From Magnetococcales bacterium (GTDB lineage Bacteria > Pseudomonadota > Magnetococcia > Magnetococcales > JADFXB01), in contig JADFXB010000012.1 in assembly GCA_015233935.1 (NCBI GenBank), positions 1-60,118 of the forward strand: DNA of 60,118 nucleotides, written 5' to 3'. The first letter of the stretch is position 1; every line of letters starts with the position of its first letter. Shown here piece after piece: positions 53,743 to 60,118 of this stretch. The notes beneath the pieces were generated by a model. That model was not told where the DNA came from. It was given only the letters and a program-made list of their open reading frames with translations, and made no database searches. The translations under genes were made by a program, and so were the position numbers.

Positions 53743-56100
53743 ATGGCGGAAATCAGAAGACGTACTTTCCTCAAGCTGGGTGTGGGCGCGGTATGCGCGG
53801 CCAGCAGTCCGGCATGGCTCAATGCCATGGAACTCAAGCTGGGTGGGCAGGACTTTCACCAAATCCGTACCTTCCACCCACGGACAACCAGGCATTATGC
53901 CTGCACCCTGTGTCCCTACTTTGATGGTGGCATCACCTATTCGGAAGGGACCACCGTTCTCAAGGCGGAAGGCAATCCCGACCATATCGCCACCCGTGGC
54001 AAATTTTGCAGCAAGGGTCTGGCCTCCTTTTTTGCCGCCAGCGACCCGGACCGCATCGTTGCGCCCATGAAACGTGTGGGACCACGGGGCTCAGGGGAGT
54101 GGCAGGAGATCACCTGGGATGAGGCCATCAAAACCGTTGCTGGCAAAGTGCAGGCCGCCTTGGCTACAGGTGCGGACTCCATCTGGTTGAACGAAGGCAG
54201 CTTTAAGAGTTCGGCCACCGTGCGTTTCATGGATACCATCGGCTCCACCTCGGTGATTCGCAGCACCTTTCCCACCATCAGCAATGTGGTGAAAGAATCT
54301 TTGCTGAAAAAGGTCATGGGGGTGGACTTCACCCTGCCGGATCTGGAACACACCAAATATGTGCTGGCTTTCGGGGCCAACATTTTGGAGACCGCCTTTC
54401 CGTTGGCCCAACGGCTCACCGATGGCATGGTCAACAATCGCCTGAAATTGGTCACCTTTGATGTGCGTCAGTCCAATACGGCGGGGCGCAGCGACGAATG
54501 GTTCCCGGTCTTTCCCGGCAGTGACGGCATCATTGCCTTGGCCATGGCCAATGTAATCATGCAACGGGGCTTGGCGGATACCAACTTCATCGATACCTAT
54601 ACCAACACCACCAGCCAACAGTTGGCGGAACAGTTAAAACCCTTCACCCTGGAGATGGCGGAAGCCGCCAGCGGGGTTTCAGCGGCCAACATCAAGCGCA
54701 TCGCCCTTGTATTTGCCAAAAACAAACCAGCAACCGTCTTTGCCTTCAATGGGGTAAGCTGGCATCAGGGTGGGATGGACCGGGAGATGGCCTGTCTGTT
54801 GTTGGCGGTGATTACCGGCAACATTGACAACGAAGGTGGTCATTGTCTGCCCCGGCGGATTGTCATCAACGATCCCAAGCCTGCTCCTGCCGAGGTGGCG
54901 TCCAACAAGCGGCAATTGCACTACCGCTTTCCCTTTGATGTGAAAGCGGGCAAGAGCAAGGTGCAGGTGTTGTTCAATCATATGAGCAATCCTGCCTACT
55001 CCACACCAGCCGCCAGCGTCTGGCGTGAGGTGTTGAAGGATGAAAAACTCATTCCCTTCCTGGTGGATTTTTCCCCCTTCATGAGTGAAACCGCCGAATT
55101 TGCCGATCTGATCCTGCCCGATGTGGTGGGGGTGGAGCGGTATGATCTGGTGAGTGCCCCAACCGCTTTGTGGCCGTGGGCCAGCATCAGTTCACCCGAT
55201 GCGGAACCTGCCGGTGCCGCCCAGGATGTGCGGGTGACCTTGAAAAAAATTGTGGAAGCCTTGGATGCGGACGGGCAAAAAGGTTGGAAAACCTTCTGGG
55301 CCTTTGCCGATGCCAAGGACTATGTGAAATTTCAAATCGCCGCCACGCCGGAGTTGGAGAAACAGACCAAGGTTTTGCGCAAAGCTGGCTTCTGGCCGGA
55401 ATATGGCAAGATTGATCCAGCCAACCGCAAAATTGTGAAAGATGGCGAACCGGTGGAAGCGACCTATGGCACCTTCAAGAGTAAGGGTTTTGCCACCCCA
55501 TCGGGCAAGATTGAGGTGCGGCCTTTGAAATGGAGTGCCAATCCCAACCATGAAAAGTTGCAAAAGGGCCAGTTTGTCCTGACCACTTACAAGGTGGCCA
55601 CCCAATCCCGCTCCTTGACCAATAATCTGAAATATCTTTCGGAAATCTGGCATGCCAATCCTTTGTGGATCAACAAAAAGGTGGCTGGCGAGTTGGGAAT
55701 CAAGGATGGTGCCCTGGTGAGGGTGACCAGTGAGGTTGGGTATATGGTCACCAAAGCGTGGGTGACGCAGGGGATTCATCCGCAAGTGGTGGGGATGTCC
55801 ACCTCGGTAGGGCGCACTGCTTATGGCAGCGTTGCCCAGGCGCGTCCCAACAAACACCCCGCCTTTGCTAAAGCCGAACGCCATGATCCAGATATTGATG
55901 ACAACGTCTGGTGGCGGGATGGGGGAACCAATGCCAACGATTTGATCCCCATTAATCTGGATCCAGAATCGGGTGCCCAGTTGTGGAACGATACGGTTGT
56001 CACCGTCGCTCCGGCCCAACCTGGCGACAAATATGGTGACATTCGGGTGGATAACGCCAAACACTTGGCCATCTATCAAAAAATGCTGGGACAGGCTTGA
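53743..56100 (+). CDS. Molybdopterin-oxidoreductase-family subunit with atypical cluster ligands
   Basis: A 785-residue member of the DMSO reductase superfamily with a Tat signal (RRRTFLK at residues 5-11). The usual CxxCxxxC-x27-C cluster motif reads CTLCPYFDGG with Cys54, Cys57, Asp61 and Cys89, so the third Cys is replaced by Asp. Between residues 90 and about 345 there is no Cys or Sec, so the common molybdenum ligand is missing; Ser or Thr near 175-180 (RSTFPTISN) could substitute, or no metal may bind. The rest of the fold is intact, including the C-terminal domain. QrcB and ActB are precedents for metal-free members that only support electron transfer. A reductase of polysulfide or another substrate is the alternative. 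Confidence 0.9.
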   Translation: MAEIRRRTFLKLGVGAVCAASSPAWLNAMELKLGGQDFHQIRTFHPRTTRHYACTLCPYFDGGITYSEGTTVLKAEGNPDHIATRGKFCSKGLASFFAASDPDRIVAPMKRVGPRGSGEWQEITWDEAIKTVAGKVQAALATGADSIWLNEGSFKSSATVRFMDTIGSTSVIRSTFPTISNVVKESLLKKVMGVDFTLPDLEHTKYVLAFGANILETAFPLAQRLTDGMVNNRLKLVTFDVRQSNTAGRSDEWFPVFPGSDGIIALAMANVIMQRGLADTNFIDTYTNTTSQQLAEQLKPFTLEMAEAASGVSAANIKRIALVFAKNKPATVFAFNGVSWHQGGMDREMACLLLAVITGNIDNEGGHCLPRRIVINDPKPAPAEVASNKRQLHYRFPFDVKAGKSKVQVLFNHMSNPAYSTPAASVWREVLKDEKLIPFLVDFSPFMSETAEFADLILPDVVGVERYDLVSAPTALWPWASISSPDAEPAGAAQDVRVTLKKIVEALDADGQKGWKTFWAFADAKDYVKFQIAATPELEKQTKVLRKAGFWPEYGKIDPANRKIVKDGEPVEATYGTFKSKGFATPSGKIEVRPLKWSANPNHEKLQKGQFVLTTYKVATQSRSLTNNLKYLSEIWHANPLWINKKVAGELGIKDGALVRVTSEVGYMVTKAWVTQGIHPQVVGMSTSVGRTAYGSVAQARPNKHPAFAKAERHDPDIDDNVWWRDGGTNANDLIPINLDPESGAQLWNDTVVTVAPAQPGDKYGDIRVDNAKHLAIYQKMLGQA

Positions 56101-56132
56101 CTACCGGTTGAGGCAACCTTGGAGGACATGGA

Positions 56133-56798
56133 GTGAAACCCTTGAATCTTAGGAGTCTGCTTGGCTCCCCGCTGGGTATCGTGGCACTGGGGTTGGTGGG
56201 GGTGCTGGTGGTGGTCCTCGTCTGGAGCGGCCATCGCTTTAACCGCATCGATGTCTGCACCTCTTGTCATGAAATATATGGCAATTATGATGAATACAAA
56301 CCGGTGGGCAAAGTGGATGCCTCGTTGGAGGTGTTCAATCCGTCCAAGGAGCTGGATCCCGGTCTGTTCAACGTGACGGTGGGCTGTGCGGAATGCCATG
56401 CCTATCCCTTTGAGGAGTACAAGCAATCGTTGCATGCGGTCAACGAGAAGGGGGTCTCCCCTGGATGTATGGGATGTCACAAGCCCCACAGCGTCCTGCA
56501 ATTTCTCACCTGGAAGTTTTTCTATCTGAACAAGGGTGGCTGGGGAGAAAGCCCCTTCCACGAAATTTCCAACGGTTTGCGGGATATTCCGGCCTGGGAA
56601 GAGCTGCGGGTCTCCTTGGCGCAAAAGGTGCGCAAGGAGATGGTGGAAGAAAATTCGGCCAAGTGTAAAGTCTGCCACAAGTCAGAAGGGGAGTGGTTTA
56701 AAAAGCTGACCACCCACCAAACCGAAGAGGCCAAGAAAAAGACTTGTGTACAATGCCACTATAATTTGGTACACAAGGCTGTGAAGTGGCAGGAATGA
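56133..56798 (+). CDS. Membrane-anchored pentaheme cytochrome c
   Basis: A 221-residue cytochrome with one N-terminal membrane anchor (about residues 13-31) and five CxxCH motifs: CTSCH 42-46, CAECH 85-89, CMGCH 112-116, CKVCH 178-182 and CVQCH 205-209. The layout resembles NapC/NirT/NrfH cytochromes, but with five hemes instead of four; ActA of alternative complex III is also a membrane-anchored pentaheme protein. It starts at a GTG with GGAGG about 7 bases upstream, 32 bases after the molybdopterin-family gene. It should pass electrons between the complex and soluble cytochromes or NirS. Confidence 0.92.
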   Translation: MKPLNLRSLLGSPLGIVALGLVGVLVVVLVWSGHRFNRIDVCTSCHEIYGNYDEYKPVGKVDASLEVFNPSKELDPGLFNVTVGCAECHAYPFEEYKQSLHAVNEKGVSPGCMGCHKPHSVLQFLTWKFFYLNKGGWGESPFHEISNGLRDIPAWEELRVSLAQKVRKEMVEENSAKCKVCHKSEGEWFKKLTTHQTEEAKKKTCVQCHYNLVHKAVKWQE

Positions 56799-56811
56799 TG
56801 TGAAGTCTTCT

Positions 56812-56839
56812 TTCCTCCCCGGCTTTCGTCGGGGAGGAA
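56812..56839 (+). terminator. Hairpin after pentaheme cytochrome gene
   Basis: TTCCTCCCCG and CGGGGAGGAA form a perfect 10-bp stem with an 8-base loop, followed by only TTT. It is a likely partial terminator or a stabilising 3' element; the small membrane protein gene begins 22 bases later. Confidence 0.6.
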
Positions 56840-56861
56840 TTTCCAGATAAAGGAAATTTTT

Positions 56862-57044
56862 ATGGCATTTGTTTATTACACCCTGGCAGGCATTGTTTTA
56901 TATTTGGTTTCCGACACCATTTTAAACTGGCTGGAACGGCAGCGGGGCGGCCACTTTCCTCATCGCAGTATGGTTTTTTTCATCATTATCATGATTCTTT
57001 CCACGGTATCTTTTCAGATATTGGAAAACTTGTTGAAAGAGTAG
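56862..57044 (+). CDS. Small two-helix membrane protein
   Basis: A 60-residue protein with two hydrophobic helices (YTLAGIVLYLVSDTILNWL and MVFFIIIMILSTVSFQIL) joined by a short basic loop (ERQRGGHFPHR). AAGGA lies 7 bases before the ATG. It is the last gene of the nirS-side cluster, behind a hairpin. Its size and position fit a small accessory subunit of the quinone-linked complex (compare the small ActD subunit), but I recognise no family. The His in the loop could be of interest. Confidence 0.75.
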   Translation: MAFVYYTLAGIVLYLVSDTILNWLERQRGGHFPHRSMVFFIIIMILSTVSFQILENLLKE

Positions 57045-57061
57045 TGATCCCTGCCTGAGTC

Positions 57062-57820
57062 TCAAGTCTGAATCATACGAAACAGTATATGGTAGGTCAT
57101 GGCGACCCCTGAACCATCACCGTCGGCCATTTTCAAGGCGCGGCGCAGGAGATTGGGAGCCAGGGGCGGGGCCTGCACCAGCGTTCCATGGGCACCCACG
57201 GCCCGTAATCCCTGAAAAAAACTCAATGCGGAAGGCCGCTCTACAGTAATGAACCCTTCCTCGGTGGTTCCCCCCTCCCCTGCCCATCCAGCCATTTCTG
57301 CCAAGGTGGGATAGTTGGGGGTACGACAGGGAACCCCTGCCAATTCACAAGCCGCCCGCCATTGGTGGAAGGTTTGGTTACCCAGTCCTGCCACCGCCAG
57401 TATTCCCCCAGGATTGAGCAGGTTTTTCCAGGCTACCAATGCCGCCGCCGGGGCCAAAAACCATTGGATGGCCAGACTGGAGATGATCAAGTCAAATCCC
57501 CCTGCAACGCTTGGCTGTTCCCCATCCATGACGACAAATGGATAGTTGCCCTGGCTGGCAAGCCCTGCCCGTGCCCGCTGCACCATGGCATGGGAGAGAT
57601 CGCTGAAGAGAAAATGTCCATCCACCACCTGGTTGACCAACAATTGGCTTAACAGGCCGCTGCCGCAGCCGATCTCCAATACTTTGGGGGATGCTGGCAG
57701 TGGCAAGCGACCGACACGCTCCATGAGCTGTCGGGCCACTTGTTGTTGCACTTCAGCCCGGCGGTGATACTCCCTGGCTTTGGCAAATTTTTCCGCCACT
57801 CCTTGTTTGCCGCCTGTCAT
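57062..57820 (-). CDS. bioC: Malonyl-ACP O-methyltransferase BioC
   Basis: A 252-residue SAM methyltransferase with the BioC layout: VAEKFAKAREYHRRAEVQQQ at the N-terminus, SAM motif VLEIGCGSGLLSQLL, and DLIISSLAIQWF. BioC methylates malonyl-ACP to start pimeloyl formation for biotin. No other bio genes are in the window, so a generic methyltransferase remains possible. ATG 57820 is chosen as the family start; the frame is open 12 codons further. It is convergent with the small membrane protein gene. Confidence 0.82.
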   Translation of the reverse strand: MTGGKQGVAEKFAKAREYHRRAEVQQQVARQLMERVGRLPLPASPKVLEIGCGSGLLSQLLVNQVVDGHFLFSDLSHAMVQRARAGLASQGNYPFVVMDGEQPSVAGGFDLIISSLAIQWFLAPAAALVAWKNLLNPGGILAVAGLGNQTFHQWRAACELAGVPCRTPNYPTLAEMAGWAGEGGTTEEGFITVERPSALSFFQGLRAVGAHGTLVQAPPLAPNLLRRALKMADGDGSGVAMTYHILFRMIQT

Positions 57821-57912
57821 TTCCGGCCTCCTCACCCCATTGCACCAGCAAGGCAAACAATGCGATGATCATCCAAGCAACTTTATAAGTTTATCAGCAG
57901 ACGGAGGTTTAC

Positions 57913-58377
57913 GTGCTTCTCACATCCACTGCCTTTAACCCCATGGAAGAAATTCCCCAACGGTATACCTGCCAGGGAGAAGACATTTCCCCTCCCCTTT
58001 TCTGGCAGGATGCCCCTGCAGGTACCCAATCGTTTGCCTTGATTCTCCATGACCCGGACATTCCCGACGCCCAAAATCCCAAACGCATTTGGGTTCACTG
58101 GGTATTGTTCAATTTGCCCGCCCAGGTGGATCAACTTTCGGAGGGTATTAAACAGCTTCCTGTTGGCACCCGCCAGGGTTTGAACGATTGGAAACGCACC
58201 GGTTATGGCGGTCCGTGTCCACCCAAGGGCCGCCATCGCTATTATTTTCGTCTGTATGCCCTGGATACCATGCTGGATCAACTGCAACAACCCACCAAGG
58301 CCGTTTTGGAAAAGGCTATGGAGGGTCACATATTGGCCATGGCTGAACTGGTGGGAACCTATCAGAAAGTTTCTTAA
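57913..58377 (+). CDS. YbhB/YbcL family Raf-kinase-inhibitor-like (PEBP) protein
   Basis: A 154-residue PEBP-fold protein: FNPMEEIPQRYTCQGEDISP at the start, LILHDPDIP with the conserved DPD, IWVHWVLFNLP, and GGPCPPKGRHRYYFRLYAL. Bacterial members have no settled function. It begins at a GTG with GGAGG 7 bases upstream. It is divergent from bioC and ends before a bidirectional hairpin. Confidence 0.92.
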   Translation: MLLTSTAFNPMEEIPQRYTCQGEDISPPLFWQDAPAGTQSFALILHDPDIPDAQNPKRIWVHWVLFNLPAQVDQLSEGIKQLPVGTRQGLNDWKRTGYGGPCPPKGRHRYYFRLYALDTMLDQLQQPTKAVLEKAMEGHILAMAELVGTYQKVS

Positions 58378-58386
58378 CCTGCAAAC

Positions 58387-58422
58387 CCAACCAACAGGGG
58401 CCAAGCACTCCCTGTTGGTTGG
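58387..58422. terminator. Bidirectional hairpin between convergent genes
   Basis: CCAACCAACAGGG and CCCTGTTGGTTGG form a perfect 13-bp stem with a 10-base loop, between the PEBP gene and the DUF4197 gene. No clear T run follows. Confidence 0.65.
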
Positions 58423-58430
58423 ACGCACAT

Positions 58431-59216
58431 TTATCGCCTGCCCGCCGCGCCAAAGACCTTCTGCAATAAATCGCTGCTTCTGGCCGCAGGATTGGTGCGG
58501 ATTTGTTTTTCCTCGTCGGCCAACTTGAAGAACAGGCCATCCACCGCTTTGCCGGTCACATAACCATCCAAATCGGTGACATCCTGTTTGGTAACGTTGG
58601 ACAACAGGCTTAACTTGCTTTGGGGCAAGGATCCGGTGAGGGTTTTATAGGAACTGGTAACCCCCGCCTCCTGGGTGGATTTGGAAACAATGGGGCGGAT
58701 GGCGGAGATCAACTGGTTGGAACTGGTCTTACGGAAATATTGGGTAGCAGCATCGTTGGGACCCCGTAGAATTCCCGCCGCATCCTGAATGGACATCTGC
58801 CGAATGGAGTTGGCGAAAATGTCCGCCGTGACCGGCACCGCCTTTTCTGCTGCCTGATTGAGGGTGCCGATGAATTGATCCCGATAGGTTTTGGCAGGAC
58901 CAATGCTCATGAGTTTATCCATGGGTTGCAATGCAGGCGGCAGGGGAATGCGCACCTGAGGATCCCCCATAAAACCATTCTGGCGTCCCAACAGTTGGAT
59001 GGCATTTTTTATGCCCACCCCCAAAGCCTCCTTGAGACCGGAGACCATATCCTGCTGCCCCAGGGAGGAGACGGAACCACCGCTACCGCCCCCACCCTGG
59101 TTGTTCAGCATCTGCCCGGCAGCGGGCAATTGTTTGAGCAGGTCATCCATCCCGGCCTGCACGGTAGAAGGGATGGCCAGCAAAAAAATCACCAACGCCA
59201 GGCTTTTTTTCATCAT
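58431..59216 (-). CDS. Exported DUF4197 protein
   Basis: A 261-residue secreted protein with a signal peptide (LALVIFLLAIPSTVQA-GMD), a low-complexity Gly/Ser segment (about residues 40-50) and the DUF4197 core: SGLKEALGVGIKNAIQLLGR, DAAGILRGPNDAATQYFR and the late DGYVTGKAVDGLFFKLADEE. DUF4197 proteins are periplasmic or lipoprotein-like with unknown function. The frame begins MMKK, so the start could be the second Met. It is 15 bases downstream of the TrpB2 gene. Confidence 0.88.
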   Translation of the reverse strand: MMKKSLALVIFLLAIPSTVQAGMDDLLKQLPAAGQMLNNQGGGGSGGSVSSLGQQDMVSGLKEALGVGIKNAIQLLGRQNGFMGDPQVRIPLPPALQPMDKLMSIGPAKTYRDQFIGTLNQAAEKAVPVTADIFANSIRQMSIQDAAGILRGPNDAATQYFRKTSSNQLISAIRPIVSKSTQEAGVTSSYKTLTGSLPQSKLSLLSNVTKQDVTDLDGYVTGKAVDGLFFKLADEEKQIRTNPAARSSDLLQKVFGAAGRR

Positions 59217-59231
59217 GCAATCCTTGTTGAC

Positions 59232-60118
59232 TCAACAACGACCAGGAACTTTGGGCAACCGGTTCAGGACTTCCTGCAAGGCCTCTTCGGGATAGTCGAA
59301 ATCCTGCAACTTACCGGCGAAATAGGCATCGTAGGCGGCCATGTCGAAGTGGCCGTGACCGGAAAGGGTGAAGAGGATTACCTTGGGTTCGCCGCTTTCC
59401 TTGCAGGCCAACGCTTCGTCGATGGCCACCCGCACCGCATGGTTGGATTCGGGGGCCGGGATGATTCCTTCTTCTCGGGCAAACAGGATACCCGCCTCAA
59501 AGGTGGCCAGTTGGGGCACCGCTTTCGCTTCCAGGATGCCTTCATGCACCAGTTGGGAGACGAGAGGGGAATCCCCATGATAGCGCAGACCACCGGCATG
59601 GATACCTGGCGGGATGAAATCATGGCCCAGGGTGTAGGTCAACAAGAGTGGGGTCAGACCGGCGGAATCGCCGAAGTCATAGGCATAATGGCCACGGGTG
59701 AGGGTGGGGCAGGAGGTAGGTTCCACGGCCACCAACCGCACTTGCCGACCAGCCGCCTTGTCTGCCAGGAAGGGGAAGGCGAGACCACCAAAGTTGGAGC
59801 CGCCACCACAACAGGCAATCACCACATCGGGATAGTCACCCACCATTTCCAACTGGCGTTTGGCTTCCAACCCCACCACGGTTTGGTGGAGAATGACATG
59901 GTTGAGGACCGAGCCTAGGGAGTATTTGGTATCGGCGCGGGAGGCGGCCTCTTCCACCGCTTCGGAGATGGCAAGGCCGAGGGAGCCGGGATTTTCTGGA
60001 TCTTTGGCCAGGGCATCCCGTCCGGCTTGGGTATGGATGCTGGGACTGGCAAAGACTTCCGCCCCCCAGGTTTCCATCATGGAGCGACGGAAGGGTTTTT
60101 GCTGATAGCTCACCTTCA
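59232..60118 (-). CDS. trpB: TrpB2-type tryptophan synthase beta chain, N-terminal part outside window
   Basis: The C-terminal 295 residues of a PLP enzyme; the frame is open to the window edge, so the start lies outside. [19 protein letters not shown] and the PLP phosphate loop [10 protein letters not shown], with SPESN-like APESNHAVR and the closing [12 protein letters not shown], identify the TrpB2 subgroup. TrpB2 condenses indole with serine or phosphoserine and often works without TrpA. The PLP Lys is in the missing part. Confidence 0.9.
   Translation of the reverse strand, partial: KVSYQQKPFRRSMMETWGAEVFASPSIHTQAGRDALAKDPENPGSLGLAISEAVEEAASRADTKYSLGSVLNHVILHQTVVGLEAKRQLEMVGDYPDVVIACCGGGSNFGGLAFPFLADKAAGRQVRLVAVEPTSCPTLTRGHYAYDFGDSAGLTPLLLTYTLGHDFIPPGIHAGGLRYHGDSPLVSQLVHEGILEAKAVPQLATFEAGILFAREEGIIPAPESNHAVRVAIDEALACKESGEPKVILFTLSGHGHFDMAAYDAYFAGKLQDFDYPEEALQEVLNRLPKVPGRC

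Noticed and set aside
1-60118. CRISPR arrays, tRNA or rRNA genes
   Set aside because: No regularly spaced repeats, no tRNA-like cloverleaf with a T-loop motif and no rRNA-like sequence was noticed; a covariance-model scan was not possible.

Overview
The window is a gene-dense stretch of a Gram-negative, flagellated, respiring bacterium. Lipoproteins, periplasmic c-type cytochromes, L/P-ring flagellar genes, a sigma-54-type promoter and a complete set of cytochrome cd1 nitrite reductase genes point to a denitrifying proteobacterium. The exact group is not decided by the sequence; a deep alphaproteobacterial or Magnetococcales-like host is a guess. No rRNA, tRNA, CRISPR array or intact insertion sequence was seen.

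Layout. 1-1946: a c-heme-binding sensor kinase (cut by the window edge) divergent from a DNR-like Crp/Fnr regulator, with an FNR-type box between them. 2041-6915: hrpB, pgi and two small genes. 7308-10390: an exported PDC sensor domain next to a chemoreceptor. 10334-10840: a degraded DUF4160/DUF2442 pair between two copies of the chemoreceptor's 3' tail. 10893-13626: molybdate transport (modA, a Mop protein, modB, modC). 13675-15550: an orphan NrfD-type membrane protein overlapping hemD. 15605-16374: an MNT/HEPN toxin-antitoxin pair. 16375-23270: ccdA, cutA, a TlpA-type thioredoxin, a long ubiD, a TPR/GT41 glycosyltransferase, a membrane protein and mazG. 23479-27997: flgFGAHIJ behind a sigma-54-type promoter. 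28123-31448: an unknown protein, nupC, a DODA-type dioxygenase and a DUF1990 protein. 31648-38924: a signalling run (hybrid kinase, PP2C response regulator, HD-GYP response regulator, cNMP-binding protein). 38968-43040: a methyltransferase, a Nudix hydrolase, a cysteine-cluster protein and prfA.

43046-57044 is the most interesting part. On the minus strand, nirC-nirF-nirD-nirL-nirGH(fused)-nirJ-nirN encode heme d1 synthesis. Divergently, nirS is followed by a monoheme cytochrome c, a four-cluster ferredoxin, an NrfD membrane protein, a molybdopterin-family protein, a membrane-anchored pentaheme cytochrome and a 60-residue two-helix membrane protein. The parts list resembles alternative complex III and the Qrc complex, which connect the quinone pool with periplasmic cytochromes. 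The molybdopterin-family subunit has Asp in place of the third cluster Cys and shows no Cys/Sec molybdenum ligand, as expected for an electron-transfer scaffold. My inference is that this is a dedicated quinol:cytochrome c module feeding NirS.

Three FNR/DNR-type boxes (upstream of crp, upstream of nirS, and at the nirC start) suggest one regulon, possibly run by the regulator at 1197-1946. The window ends with bioC, a PEBP protein, a DUF4197 protein and the C-terminal part of a TrpB2-type tryptophan synthase beta chain.
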